Shown: positions 16,200-24,586, counted from the stretch's first letter. The stretch is DNA of 34,328 bases from an uncultured Spirochaetaceae bacterium (GCA_902783155.1 CACZPR010000094.1:1-34328), one strand, 5' to 3'. Notes: a model not told the origin generated them from the sequence alone. Made by a program: numbers and translations.

Positions 16200-16228
16200 A
16201 GAATAAAATAAAGTTCATATCTTGTCAA
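16200..16228 (-). promoter_or_regulatory. Promoter of the Cas2-like gene (and possibly the whole minus-strand run)
   Basis: Consensus TTGACA (16228-16223), 17-bp spacer, TATTCT (16205-16200). Only seven bases lie between the -10 box and the ATG, so +1 falls at or one base before the start codon. I see no comparably good promoter between here and rnhB. Confidence 0.65.
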
Positions 16229-16337
16229 ATTGTTGGAGGACTTTGTTAACTCATTTCAACGGTAAGTCTCTACGACATTTCATGGGGCCAAGTAAAAATC
16301 CTTTTGTCAAGATTTTTGTCCTTTCAAAATACATTTA

Positions 16338-16366
16338 TTGACGGCACAACATATATGTTGTAATAT
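16338..16366 (+). promoter_or_regulatory. hicAB promoter
   Basis: TTGACG (16338-16343), 17-bp spacer, TAATAT (16361-16366). The start should fall at 16373-16374, directly on the hicA ATG. The spacer is occupied by a perfect palindrome. The remainder of the 16193-16373 gap shows only short TTTTGTC repeats and no gene. Confidence 0.68.
16346..16361 (+). promoter_or_regulatory. Palindromic operator in the hicAB promoter
   Basis: Perfect 16-bp inverted repeat ACAACATATATGTTGT lying exactly between the -35 and -10 boxes. Binding of the HicB helix-turn-helix here would block RNA polymerase, the usual autorepression of hicAB modules. The protein-operator match is inference. Confidence 0.65.
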
Positions 16367-16373
16367 TGTAATT

Positions 16374-16595
16374 ATGGGGATTACTGCAAAGCAATTAATA
16401 AAAATACTGAAAAAAAACGGTTGGAAATTGGCAAGGATAAACAGTTCTCACCATATCTTTGTTAAAGAAGGTTATGACCGCCCTGTGCCTGTTCCATTCC
16501 ACAAAGGAAAAGACGATAATCTCGGTGATTTTGCAAAAGAGATTTTGAAAGAAGCGAACATAGACTCTAAGACTTTTAAGGAGATACAGAAATGA
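16374..16595 (+). CDS. hicA: HicA-family mRNA interferase toxin
   Basis: 73 residues, typical HicA size. The N-terminal MGITAKQLIKILKKNGWK and the RINSSHHIF strand match the double-stranded-RNA-binding fold of HicA. H26, in the position of the catalytic His of the GSH motif, is kept, while the Gly is replaced by Ser. HicA cleaves mRNA and arrests growth when not neutralised. The ATG at 16374 is chosen over an upstream TTG at 16338 because the family begins at this point and because the promoter boxes occupy the upstream codons. No ribosome-binding site is present; the mRNA is probably leaderless. The stop overlaps the hicB start (ATGA). Confidence 0.9.
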   Translation: MGITAKQLIKILKKNGWKLARINSSHHIFVKEGYDRPVPVPFHKGKDDNLGDFAKEILKEANIDSKTFKEIQK

Positions 16596-16990
16596 CTTAC
16601 AACTGCGATATTACGGAAAAAGAAGGAAAATTTATAGCGCAATTTCCCGACATGACCAATGTTCTTACTTACGGATCATCTAAAGAAGAGGCTCTTGAAA
16701 TGGCAAAAGACGCTCTCGATGGAGTTCTCTCAGTCGATATTGAAAACGGTTTTTCTATCCCCGACCCGAAATATAACGGCGGCTATGCGGTTGAGGTTTC
16801 TCCTAAAGTTGCGTTTGCCATTGAATTAAGGAAGGCTCGCGCCGGGAACTCACTTAAAGACATCGCCGAAAAAGCTGGAATGACATATCAGCAATACCAG
16901 CGTTTGGAGAATCCGCGAAAAACCAACCCAACTTTGGAAACGCTCTATAAATTGCAGAAAGTTTTCAACCGTCCATTTTTAGCGTTATAG
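16592..16990 (+). CDS. hicB: HicB-family antitoxin with C-terminal helix-turn-helix
   Basis: 132 residues. Residues 1-60 form the partial RNase-H-like HicB fold (MTYNCDITEKEGKFIAQFPD, GSSKEEALEMAKDAL), which wraps HicA. Residues ~70-130 are an XRE-type helix-turn-helix (LKDIAEKAGMTYQQYQRLENPRKTNPTLETLYKLQKVF) able to bind the palindrome in the promoter. AAGGAG sits 9 bases upstream of the ATG inside hicA, so the antitoxin has a strong ribosome-binding site while the toxin has none, which would favour antitoxin excess. The module is AT-richer than its neighbours, consistent with a mobile islet (inference). Confidence 0.9.
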   Translation: MTYNCDITEKEGKFIAQFPDMTNVLTYGSSKEEALEMAKDALDGVLSVDIENGFSIPDPKYNGGYAVEVSPKVAFAIELRKARAGNSLKDIAEKAGMTYQQYQRLENPRKTNPTLETLYKLQKVFNRPFLAL

Positions 16991-17055
16991 GTTTCAAAGA
17001 AAACTGATTGCTGAAAACATAAAAGAATTCACGCCCAGATGCCGATTTTTAAAGC

Positions 17056-18024
17056 ATGAAAGTGTCCAAATCCATAACGGCGGCGTTCCTATGCTCGATT
17101 GTCTCCACGGCTGAAATTTTTGCGGCGGGAAGGCCTGTGCTTTTTGATATTGACGCGGTTCCCGTAAGCGACGACGGAATCCAGATTTCATGGAAGATTC
17201 CGGAATGGACATCCGGCGAAAGACCAACGGGAATCTTTATCTTCCGCGACTCAAAGCCCATCGACGACATAAGGGGAATGATTCCAATAGCGACGCTCCC
17301 AATGACCTGCGAAACTTACACGGACATGCCCGGTGATTTCAGGGAATACTTTTATGCCGCTCTTGTGACTACCAACCCAAGCCTTGAGACACACCTTCTT
17401 GTCAGCGGACTGTACTACTACGACCAGGAACTTGACGCTCTTCCAGCCGATGAAAAAGGTCTGATTCTTCCCGGAATCAACAGTACGCAGAACGGAACAA
17501 GGGTGCAGGGCTCGGTCCATACCGCGGAAAACCTTGAGAACATGCAGAGGGAAAGACAGATTCAGGACGAAGAGGAAAAAAGCTACTCCGGTGGTGCGCT
17601 GAGAGAAAAGCCCCTTCCCTACATGGATTTTCCCGGCTCGCTTCCGCAATCAAAGGAAGGTGTCGCACTTAAGGACGAAAACATTTCAATCCTGACAGGT
17701 GAAAAAAGTGCGGCAGGCAAAAAGGTTCTGGACATCTACATCTTCCCGGAGGACAGGTCAACAAAGAAGGAGACGGTCCCCACAAAGGATTTGATAAAAA
17801 TGGATTTCGCAAAGGCGGAGAAAACACTGACATCGTTCATCGCCAAAAAAAAGGCAGGGTCGCCGGAATACAGCAGGGCAAAATTCTATCTGGCAGAATG
17901 TCATTACTTCAACGGAAACTTCGCGGCGGCAACAAAGGAGTTCGCGCTTCTGCAGGACATATTTCCAAAGCAGTGCCAGGAGTGGTCGAAAAGTTCCCTG
18001 GAAATGATGAGCATCGGAAATTAA
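17056..18024 (+). CDS. Secreted protein with FN3-like and TPR-like regions
   Basis: 322 residues; no named family recognised. An N-terminal signal peptide (MKVSKSITAAFLCSIVSTAEIFAAG) is clear. Residues ~28-115 have the spacing of a fibronectin-III domain (ISWKIPEW, TGIFIFRD, YFYAALV), as in other spirochaete envelope proteins. The C-terminal ~80 residues (MDFAKAEKTLTSFIAKKKAG, FYLAECHYFNGNFAAATKEFALL) look like two TPR-like helical hairpins. The middle is charged and low in complexity. The ribosome-binding site is weak (only AAAG before the ATG), and no convincing promoter is seen in the 65 bases after hicB. It converges with the large TPR gene across a shared terminator; both may act in the periplasm (inference). 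Confidence 0.75.
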   Translation: MKVSKSITAAFLCSIVSTAEIFAAGRPVLFDIDAVPVSDDGIQISWKIPEWTSGERPTGIFIFRDSKPIDDIRGMIPIATLPMTCETYTDMPGDFREYFYAALVTTNPSLETHLLVSGLYYYDQELDALPADEKGLILPGINSTQNGTRVQGSVHTAENLENMQRERQIQDEEEKSYSGGALREKPLPYMDFPGSLPQSKEGVALKDENISILTGEKSAAGKKVLDIYIFPEDRSTKKETVPTKDLIKMDFAKAEKTLTSFIAKKKAGSPEYSRAKFYLAECHYFNGNFAAATKEFALLQDIFPKQCQEWSKSSLEMMSIGN

Positions 18025-18084
18025 AATCAGCAATCCACAATTAAAAAAATCAACACACGCAATGCCGGTAATTTAAAACAGAAA

Positions 18085-18123
18085 GGACCCCATTCCAAAA
18101 AAAGAACCGGGGTCCATTTTTAT
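18085..18123. terminator. Bidirectional terminator between convergent TPR-related genes
   Basis: GGACCCC (18085-18091) pairs with GGGGTCC (18109-18115) and is followed by ATTTTTAT on the plus strand. The minus strand shows TTTCTGTTTT after the same stem, so it can serve both convergent genes. Confidence 0.8.
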
Positions 18124-18169
18124 GTCATAAGAATGTCCTAAGACCTAAGAAATCAACTGGTCCTAAGCT

Positions 18170-20317
18170 TTACAGAATCGAGCGAATCATGTTTATCAAT
18201 GTCGATTCCCTTGCCGGTGCCTTCAGGTCTTCCTTAATGGATTCCTTTTCGGCGGATGTGGCGGATGCAGTGGCAGGTTTACCGGAGTTGTCCGCGGCTG
18301 GCCTTGTGTCTGTGACAACATTTCCAGATATGGATGCGGAATCGGAAAGCTTCACCAGTATCAAGTCGTCACCAACGTTAAGGGCATCGTAGAATCCCTT
18401 TTTCTTGTAGGTACCCTCCGAAATCTCCTCGCCAACAGTGTCTATTGTGAACGTTCCAAGAATGTCGTTCTCGTTGTAGTAGACACCTGAACCAGTGTCC
18501 GCCGTAAACACCCTTCCCTTCTTAACAACATCGAACTGGGCGCCCTTTGTGATTCCGTCGCTCTTTCCAAGGTCGCAGAGAACCGTGCTGGTTGAATTGT
18601 AAAGAACCTTTCCACGGATTGGAAGAATGTCAAGAACCGCCTGCCTGAGTCTCCTGATTGATTTCGCAACCCGGTCGTTTCCGGTGCGGTACACCTTTAT
18701 GTCGGTGGTTTTTGTTCCTGTGCGGGCCGAATACATTGACGCGCTCAAAGTAAACGAACGGTCCGTCTCGTCCACGGATATTATAAGGAAATAGTCCATT
18801 CCGGATGTGCGTGCAAGACGGTATGCCTGCGCAAATCCATCAACACCGTCCGCCCTTACATCAACAGTAGTGACGGCAACACCATTGAAGAGGTCCTTCG
18901 TGGCATTGGCGATAATTTCCTCGGCATCGGAATGCAGGGTGCTGACCGGGGTCCTCTGGAAGTACACGCCAATCTTCCATCTGGATTTGTCAAGATAGAA
19001 CGGATCCATGTTGTACTTGTGGGAAAGATTGTTCCGGAGCATACTCTCCAGACCCTCTATTGTGTCGTCGTTCTTTTTCTGCTGCGCCGTGCGTGTGGCC
19101 TTGGGTGTGTTCTCGTCGGTGCGTGCGGCTGGATATGTCTCCTGGTTTTCCTTGATGAATTTCAGCTGGTACAGATAAAGCTCGTAGAATCCATCCCTCT
19201 GCAGGAGATTCGCAAAAGACTGCCTTGTCTTTGTGTTGAGCGGGTCGATTGAAAGAGCCTTCTGGTATTCGTATCTCTCGCTCGGTCCATCGTATGCAAC
19301 GTTGAACTGTTTCGCCTTGTCGCTGTGGAACTTTGCCCACTGTGTACGGCGGGAGTCCTCAATCTCCAGAGAGGAATTCACAAGCTGCTCCAGGGCAAGA
19401 CGCATAACCTCGTCCAGCGGGTCAATTGAAAGACCAATATCAAAAGTTTCTATCGCATTTTCGTAGAGGCCAAGACGCTCCTGCGAAAGCCCCATCAGAT
19501 ACCACGCCAAAGAAAGATTTCTGTCACGCCCCGTCAAAAATTCGCAAATATCGATGACATCCTCGTATCTTCCCTGTGAAAAAAGTATGTCGGCAAGAAG
19601 CTGGTAGGCCTGGTCATAGTCACCCTTTATCTGCACGGCACTTCTGGCACGTCTCTCAGCCTCGCGGACATCTCCCCTCTTTGCGGCAAGATATGATGCA
19701 AGGTAGTGGACCTCTGCCTCTCCGCTGTGATATTCGAGGGCCTGGTTCACATAACGTTCGGCGGCGGCATTGTTTCCCTGCTCGGCGGCAACAAGCGCAA
19801 GACTCAGCAGGGCCTTTCTGTTGGTTCCGTCCCTTTTTAGAGCGTCAAGGTATCTTTTTTCAGCAGAAGTGATGCTTCCATTGTACAGGTCAATTTCCGC
19901 AAGACCAAAGCGGGCGTTCATGTCGTTCGGATATTTCTGGAGGACTGTGTTGAAAACAGTGCGGGCCTCATCTATGCGTCCAAGCGAAATCAGAGACATG
20001 CCCTTAAGATTCTGTATGTCCGTAAGGTTCCTAGAATATTTTGCCGCGACATCGGCATATTGGACAGAAAGGTCGTATGCCCCAAGGTGGAAGGCGCAGT
20101 ATGCAAGGTTGTACCAAGCGTCGCCGTACTTTGGATTGAGGTTCAGGGCCTCGGTGTAGAACTCTATCGCCGAATAATAGTCCTCCCTCTGCTGGAACTG
20201 GTAGGCACGGTTGTAAAGCGAAAGAGCTGTCTTTGTTTCAGCCGGGGCAGCAAAAATTGAACAGGACACAATGACCACGGCAAGCACTGGCTTCAGCTTA
20301 TCATACAGTTTTTTCAT
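18170..20317 (-). CDS. Exported TPR-repeat protein with C-terminal FlgT/CsgG-like region
   Basis: 715 residues. Signal peptide KKLYDKLKPVLAVVIVSCSIFAAPA. Residues ~28-305 contain about eight tandem TPRs (for example DYYSAIEFYTEALNLNPKYG, GRIDEARTVFNTVLQKYPND), which scaffold protein-protein contacts. After a charged linker, residues ~440-640 alternate strands and helices (WKIGVYFQRTPVSTL, DYFLIISVDET, VLCDLGKSDGITKGAQFDVV). This resembles the nucleotide-free CsgG/FlgT-type fold of envelope and flagellar-associated proteins, a low-certainty resemblance. The ATG at 20317 is preceded by GGGAGGA at close spacing. It follows corC by 50 bases and probably ends the phoH-corC transcript. The gene's own role is unknown. 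Confidence 0.8.
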   Translation of the reverse strand: MKKLYDKLKPVLAVVIVSCSIFAAPAETKTALSLYNRAYQFQQREDYYSAIEFYTEALNLNPKYGDAWYNLAYCAFHLGAYDLSVQYADVAAKYSRNLTDIQNLKGMSLISLGRIDEARTVFNTVLQKYPNDMNARFGLAEIDLYNGSITSAEKRYLDALKRDGTNRKALLSLALVAAEQGNNAAAERYVNQALEYHSGEAEVHYLASYLAAKRGDVREAERRARSAVQIKGDYDQAYQLLADILFSQGRYEDVIDICEFLTGRDRNLSLAWYLMGLSQERLGLYENAIETFDIGLSIDPLDEVMRLALEQLVNSSLEIEDSRRTQWAKFHSDKAKQFNVAYDGPSERYEYQKALSIDPLNTKTRQSFANLLQRDGFYELYLYQLKFIKENQETYPAARTDENTPKATRTAQQKKNDDTIEGLESMLRNNLSHKYNMDPFYLDKSRWKIGVYFQRTPVSTLHSDAEEIIANATKDLFNGVAVTTVDVRADGVDGFAQAYRLARTSGMDYFLIISVDETDRSFTLSASMYSARTGTKTTDIKVYRTGNDRVAKSIRRLRQAVLDILPIRGKVLYNSTSTVLCDLGKSDGITKGAQFDVVKKGRVFTADTGSGVYYNENDILGTFTIDTVGEEISEGTYKKKGFYDALNVGDDLILVKLSDSASISGNVVTDTRPAADNSGKPATASATSAEKESIKEDLKAPARESTLINMIRSIL

Positions 20318-20367
20318 ATTTCCTCCCAAAAATACGATTGGCAATGGCCACCCAAAGACTCATTGCA

Positions 20368-21165
20368 CTAGTCCTCATCTTCTTTCTTTCGGCAGATTAT
20401 CTTTACGACATTAACTTTATGGCCCTCCATGTCCTGAACTATAAAATCGTAGTCCTTCCATGAGGCCTTTTCGAATTTCACAGGGATTCTTCCGAACATG
20501 TCGAACACAAATCCACCAAGAGTGTCAAAATCCTCGGTCGGAAATGAGGCTCCGATGGTCTCGTTCAAATCGTCCATCAGGACCCTGGCGTCGCAGACCC
20601 AAACGTTGTCGCCCATCGCAAGTATGTCCTCACGCTCGTTGTCGAATTCATCCTGGATGTCTCCAACAATCTGCTCGATTATATCCTCCATGCAGACAAT
20701 GCCGCTCACGCCGCCGTATTCGTCAATCGCTATGGCAATGTGCAGGTGCTTTCTCTTGAACTCACGCAGAAGGCTGTCTATGTGCTTGCTCTCGGGAACA
20801 AAATAGGCCTTCCGGTAGATTTTTGAAAGGTCAACCGTCTGCTCCTGGGCAAAGGCCTTGATTATGTCCTTGACGTAGAGGACCCCGACCACGTTGTCTA
20901 TGGAGCCGGAGTAAACCGGGAACCTTGAGTGCCCGCTTTCGATAATGCTTTTCAGGAGCTGGTCCTGCGGTATGTCGATTGAGATGAAGTCAACGTCGAT
21001 TCTGGGAACCATGACCTCCTTTACCGTTGTCACCGAAAGGTCCTCGACCCCCTGAATCATGTCGTTCTTTTCCTCCGCCAGAAGCTCCTGTTGCGAAGGT
21101 GCAGACCCGTCCGACTGTGAATCACTTTTTTTTGTCTTTTTCTTTCCTAAACCAAATAGTCCCAT
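20368..21165 (-). CDS. corC: CorC/TlyC-family CBS-domain protein
   Basis: 265 residues. After a Lys/Ser-rich N-terminus come two CBS domains (VKEVMVPRIDVDFISID, ~46-105; then FVPESKHIDSLLREFKRKHLHIAIAIDEYGGVSGIV, ~117-165), followed by a CorC_HlyC domain (~185-262). EYGG and MVPR are family hallmarks. Such proteins bind adenine nucleotides and affect Mg2+/Co2+ handling; TlyC-type proteins were once called haemolysins. The membrane DUF21/CNNM part is absent, so this is the short soluble form, as in E. coli CorC. It lies 27 bases after ybeY in the common phoH-ybeY-corC order. Confidence 0.92.
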   Translation of the reverse strand: MGLFGLGKKKTKKSDSQSDGSAPSQQELLAEEKNDMIQGVEDLSVTTVKEVMVPRIDVDFISIDIPQDQLLKSIIESGHSRFPVYSGSIDNVVGVLYVKDIIKAFAQEQTVDLSKIYRKAYFVPESKHIDSLLREFKRKHLHIAIAIDEYGGVSGIVCMEDIIEQIVGDIQDEFDNEREDILAMGDNVWVCDARVLMDDLNETIGASFPTEDFDTLGGFVFDMFGRIPVKFEKASWKDYDFIVQDMEGHKVNVVKIICRKKEDED

Positions 21166-21192
21166 CTATCTTTCTATTCCTTTGGGCCGAAG

Positions 21193-21675
21193 CTATTGGA
21201 CAAGCCCGGTCCCATCAAATTTTTCCATTATACTTTTTTGCAGACGGAGCATCTCACATTCAGGCTCCCTGTCCTTTTCAACATGCTCGTCCCCATGGTC
21301 CATTCCGTGCAGGTGCAAAAGACCGTGGACAAGAAGTCTCTTCAGCTCCTCGTTCTGACTTACGCCAAAATATTCAGCGTTCTTTGGAAGGGTCTCAAGG
21401 CTTATCGCTATGTCACCAACGCAGAGCCAGGATTTTCCTTCGTCGTCTGTGTAGGAGCCTCCGTCCTCAAAACTAAGAACATCCGTGGGGGCATCAATGT
21501 TACGGTATTCCCTGTTCAGATTCTGTATAAAAGAGTCGCCGCAGAAAAGAACCGAAACTTCCTCGCCGTCATATCCAAGTTCAGCCATCACATCACGCAT
21601 GAAAGGCTCCACATTTCCAATCCACGCAGGGGCATCCATTCCATCACACAAATCAACAAGAATATTGTTCGCCAT
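21193..21675 (-). CDS. ybeY: Endoribonuclease YbeY, rRNA maturation factor
   Basis: 160 residues. The zinc motif HGLLHLHGMDH occupies 117-127 with ligands H117, H121 and H127; PTDVLSF (63-69) is the other family signature. YbeY is a metal-dependent RNase acting in 16S rRNA 3'-end maturation and ribosome quality control. The ATG lies one base past the pgpH-like stop, with GAGGA inside the upstream gene, so the two are coupled. Confidence 0.95.
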   Translation of the reverse strand: MANNILVDLCDGMDAPAWIGNVEPFMRDVMAELGYDGEEVSVLFCGDSFIQNLNREYRNIDAPTDVLSFEDGGSYTDDEGKSWLCVGDIAISLETLPKNAEYFGVSQNEELKRLLVHGLLHLHGMDHGDEHVEKDREPECEMLRLQKSIMEKFDGTGLVQ

Positions 21676-21676
21676 A

Positions 21677-23539
21677 TCAGTCCTCCGAAGCCGTTTTTTT
21701 GGACCTCACGGTTCTTCTTGTGGTCCTTCTTGATTTTGCGCCATCATCCTCCTCGGCATCCTTTTTTTCGGTGGATTCCTTTGGGGGAGCTTTTCTTTCC
21801 GCTGTCTCGGATTCCGATTTTTCCCCGGCGGAAGGCTCTTGCTGCTGGTCCTGAGTGGCAACAGGGTCGCTCTGGTATTTTATGCGGGAATAGTTTTTGT
21901 CGTTCAGTTCCTTCAAAAATGCTGCCTTGATTTTCTCAATGTCCCCATAGCTTATTCCGCTGTCGTCAAGCTGGTGGTCAGCAATCTTCGCGTTCACAAT
22001 GTTTTCTATTAAACGCTGTCTGTCCTCGGATGTCAAAAGTTTGTCCTTGTTCGAGACGCTGGCAGCTTCAACCGAGTCCGCAAGATGAACCACCGCAGAT
22101 TCCCTCGATGTGGAGCGCGGTTCCTTGTACCTGTACTCCTCCTCGATTTCCTCCTTGGACTTTTGCAGCTCCTTTGGACGCTTTTCGTTAAGCTCCATCT
22201 CCTTGCGCATAAAATATGCCTTCTCGGAATTTCCATGGTGCTCGGCGATTATGTTTATCACTGCCTTCGGAAGTCCAAGCTCCCTGGCCTCCTCGACACC
22301 GTCGCTGACATGCTTCTCAAGGTAGCCGGCGGAGATTATAGGGTCCAGACTGTCGTGCGGATTCTCAATGCCAATCTGGTTTTCCGTAAAATATTCTGGG
22401 TTCTTGAGTTTTCCAATGTCGTGGTAGATTGCACCGACGTATGCCAGCTGGGACCTTGCGCCGATTGCGTCACATGCGGAGCGGGCCATCGATGCCACCG
22501 AAAGCGAATGGTTGTATGTTCCGACAGCCTTTTTCTGCATCTCGTGGAAAATCTCGTTGTCCATGTCGGCCAAATCCTTAAGCCTGAACGGAGATGTCGT
22601 GTTCAGCATGAGGTCCAGAGGAGTGAGGAGTCCAAGACAGAGCATTCCGGAAAGGAATCCGTTTATCCCGACAAATACAGGGACCGTCAGTATGGACCGT
22701 ATGTTGCCCAGAACCCCGAAAATGACGTTGCCGTCGCCAAGCTTGATTGATGTTGTGAATCCAAAGACAAGCTCCAGAAGCAGAATCACAATCATGTTGA
22801 ACACAGTCTGAATCAGGGAGATTGTGACAAGCCCATTTCTTGTGTGTACCGTTTTCACCAGACGGGCGGACATGAGGGAAGAGGCAAGGACGTAGCCAAG
22901 AATCAGGTTGTTGTATCCACATGCCTCCCAGACACCGGCAGACATTATTGCACCCATGACAAGTCCGGTTACGTTTCCGTAGATGATTGTCACGAGGAAA
23001 ACGACGAGCGATGTTGGCATAACAAGCAGCAGCGTTGAGGATGGGTCCAGATTTCCAAGACCTATGCAGAGCGAACACACGGCGTAGCTTGCAACATAGC
23101 AGATTGCGCAGAAAATCAGCTCCTGCATTGGGACGCGGCGGTTTGTGACCGGATCTGAAAAAAGAAAATAGAACAGGACCGCCATCAGCAGGAGGAACAG
23201 GAAGGACTTTCCCAGGGCCACAAAATCCGTGCTTGTCGGGGAGTCCGCGATTGTCTTAAGTATGTCGTACTGCTCCAGCGTAATCGGGTAGCCCTTTTTT
23301 ACAATGAGGTCGTCCTTTTCCACAGACGGTTCCCCAAAGGTTGTGCTTTCGATGGTCATTGGGGAATAGATGTCCTCGGCGGCAATTTGACCAACCTCGT
23401 ATCCCTGCAGGGACACACGCCCTATCGTGTTTTCAGCCGCAATCCTCACAAAAGCAAGTATGGCGGTGAGAACGAATGTTATCGAAAGCACCCAGAAGGC
23501 GCGCCAGTTCATTTTGAACTTAAAGACCGCATTTTTCAT
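21677..23539 (-). CDS. PgpH-like 7TM-HD phosphohydrolase (probable c-di-AMP phosphodiesterase)
   Basis: 620 residues. Order: first membrane helix (~13-33), a short extracytoplasmic part ending in the HDED mark VEKDDLIVKKGYPITLEQYDIL, about seven membrane helices (~120-330), then an HD domain (~340-480) with NHS, YHDIGKL and AEHHG metal positions kept. The last ~60 residues are a Glu/Lys/Arg-rich disordered tail. PgpH enzymes hydrolyse c-di-AMP to pApA. The extracytoplasmic segment is only ~85 residues, against well over 200 in Listeria PgpH, so the sensing part looks truncated. The start overlaps the phoH stop by 20 bases. The context phoH-HD-ybeY is widely conserved in bacteria. Confidence 0.88.
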   Translation of the reverse strand: MKNAVFKFKMNWRAFWVLSITFVLTAILAFVRIAAENTIGRVSLQGYEVGQIAAEDIYSPMTIESTTFGEPSVEKDDLIVKKGYPITLEQYDILKTIADSPTSTDFVALGKSFLFLLLMAVLFYFLFSDPVTNRRVPMQELIFCAICYVASYAVCSLCIGLGNLDPSSTLLLVMPTSLVVFLVTIIYGNVTGLVMGAIMSAGVWEACGYNNLILGYVLASSLMSARLVKTVHTRNGLVTISLIQTVFNMIVILLLELVFGFTTSIKLGDGNVIFGVLGNIRSILTVPVFVGINGFLSGMLCLGLLTPLDLMLNTTSPFRLKDLADMDNEIFHEMQKKAVGTYNHSLSVASMARSACDAIGARSQLAYVGAIYHDIGKLKNPEYFTENQIGIENPHDSLDPIISAGYLEKHVSDGVEEARELGLPKAVINIIAEHHGNSEKAYFMRKEMELNEKRPKELQKSKEEIEEEYRYKEPRSTSRESAVVHLADSVEAASVSNKDKLLTSEDRQRLIENIVNAKIADHQLDDSGISYGDIEKIKAAFLKELNDKNYSRIKYQSDPVATQDQQQEPSAGEKSESETAERKAPPKESTEKKDAEEDDGAKSRRTTRRTVRSKKTASED

Positions 23540-24515
23540 TGTCGTAAGCCTGAATTATCCTTTTGACCAGCCCGCTCCGCACGACATCCTCCGCGCCAAG
23601 CCTCTTTATGGATATTCCCTGGACATTTTCCAGAACGGACATGGCATGGACCAGTCCCGAACGGGTACGCCCCGGCAGGTCAATTTGAGTTATATCGCCG
23701 GTCACGAAAACCTTTGAACCGTCCCCCATTCTGGTCAGAAACATTTTCATCTGCTCCACGGTGGTGTTCTGGGCCTCATCCAAAATCACCACGCAGTTGC
23801 CCAAAGTACGTCCACGCATATATGCAAGGGGGGCCACCTCGACAATGGATGACTCGACCATCTTGCGCACGGTGTCCCTTGGTAGAACAGCGTTCATCGC
23901 ATCATAAAGGGGTCTCATATATGGATTTATTTTTTCTTCAAGATTTCCCGGAAGATAGCCAAGACTTTCGCCAGCCTCGACCACCGGTCTGGTAAGTATT
24001 ATTCCGTTTTTCTCATGGGACAGGACAAGCCTCAATGCCTCCGCAACGGCAAGAAAAGTTTTTCCGCATCCAGCAGGTCCGACGGCAAAAACAAGGTCCG
24101 TCCGGCGCATCATGTCAACAAAATCTGCCTGTCCCCTTGTCCTTGGGTAGACCTTCCTTGTCCCACCGGGAACCATAATCGAGCAGATGTCAAAAAGGTC
24201 CCCGTCATCAAGATTTCTGTCCGAAAAAGACGTGCCGGCTGACGTGCTTATTATGGACCTGAGCATGGTCCCGTCCGAATCAGGATTTGAGCCGTCCTCA
24301 ATTTCGTCCATCATTCGGTTTATGATGAAGTTGAAAAGCTGCGCCTTGTCCGGAGATTTTGAGTCTATCGAGATTTCGTTTCCGCATGCAAATACAGGCT
24401 CCCCCAGAAATGATTCTATGAGCTTGAGGTTGTTGTCGTTTGTACCGCAAACCCTCTGGAGAACTCCATTGTCCTGTACTACTATCTTGCACGAGCCCAC
24501 TTTTTTACTGCCCAC
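23520..24515 (-). CDS. PhoH-family ATPase (PhoL/YbeZ-like)
   Basis: 331 residues. The N-terminal ~110 residues match the KH-like region of PhoL proteins. The PhoH ATPase has Walker A GPAGCGKT (146-153), LTRPVVEAGESLGYLPGNLEEKINPYMRPLYDA (the PhoH signature) and Walker B VVILDEAQN, followed by FLTRMGDGSKVFVTGDITQIDL. YbeZ/PhoH works with YbeY in rRNA processing in E. coli, and the gene order supports that here. The start is a GTG at 24515 with a G-rich stretch just upstream; another GTG five codons later is possible. It is the first gene of its cluster. Confidence 0.92.
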   Translation of the reverse strand: MGSKKVGSCKIVVQDNGVLQRVCGTNDNNLKLIESFLGEPVFACGNEISIDSKSPDKAQLFNFIINRMMDEIEDGSNPDSDGTMLRSIISTSAGTSFSDRNLDDGDLFDICSIMVPGGTRKVYPRTRGQADFVDMMRRTDLVFAVGPAGCGKTFLAVAEALRLVLSHEKNGIILTRPVVEAGESLGYLPGNLEEKINPYMRPLYDAMNAVLPRDTVRKMVESSIVEVAPLAYMRGRTLGNCVVILDEAQNTTVEQMKMFLTRMGDGSKVFVTGDITQIDLPGRTRSGLVHAMSVLENVQGISIKRLGAEDVVRSGLVKRIIQAYDNEKCGL

Positions 24516-24558
24516 CCTTTTCCCACTAAAATGTTTCCGCGAAACTTACTTCCATTCT

Positions 24559-24586
24559 ATTATAGCAAACAGTGTTAGTCAATAAA
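24559..24586 (-). promoter_or_regulatory. Promoter of the phoH cluster
   Basis: Perfect TATAAT (24564-24559) with an extended -10 TGC just upstream and a poor -35 (TTTATT, 24586-24581) at 16 bp. The leader is about 37 bases. The rest of the 24516-24660 gap holds only a weak possible terminator for the SUMF1-like gene (CCTAGG core then a T6 run near 24600-24606 on the minus strand). Confidence 0.6.

Noticed and set aside
15884-16373. CRISPR array associated with the Cas2-like gene
   Set aside because: No repeated units of 20-40 bases with regular spacing occur here or elsewhere in the window; only short TTTTGTC repeats and a GCCGGAC direct repeat (15878-15884, 15894-15900) are seen.
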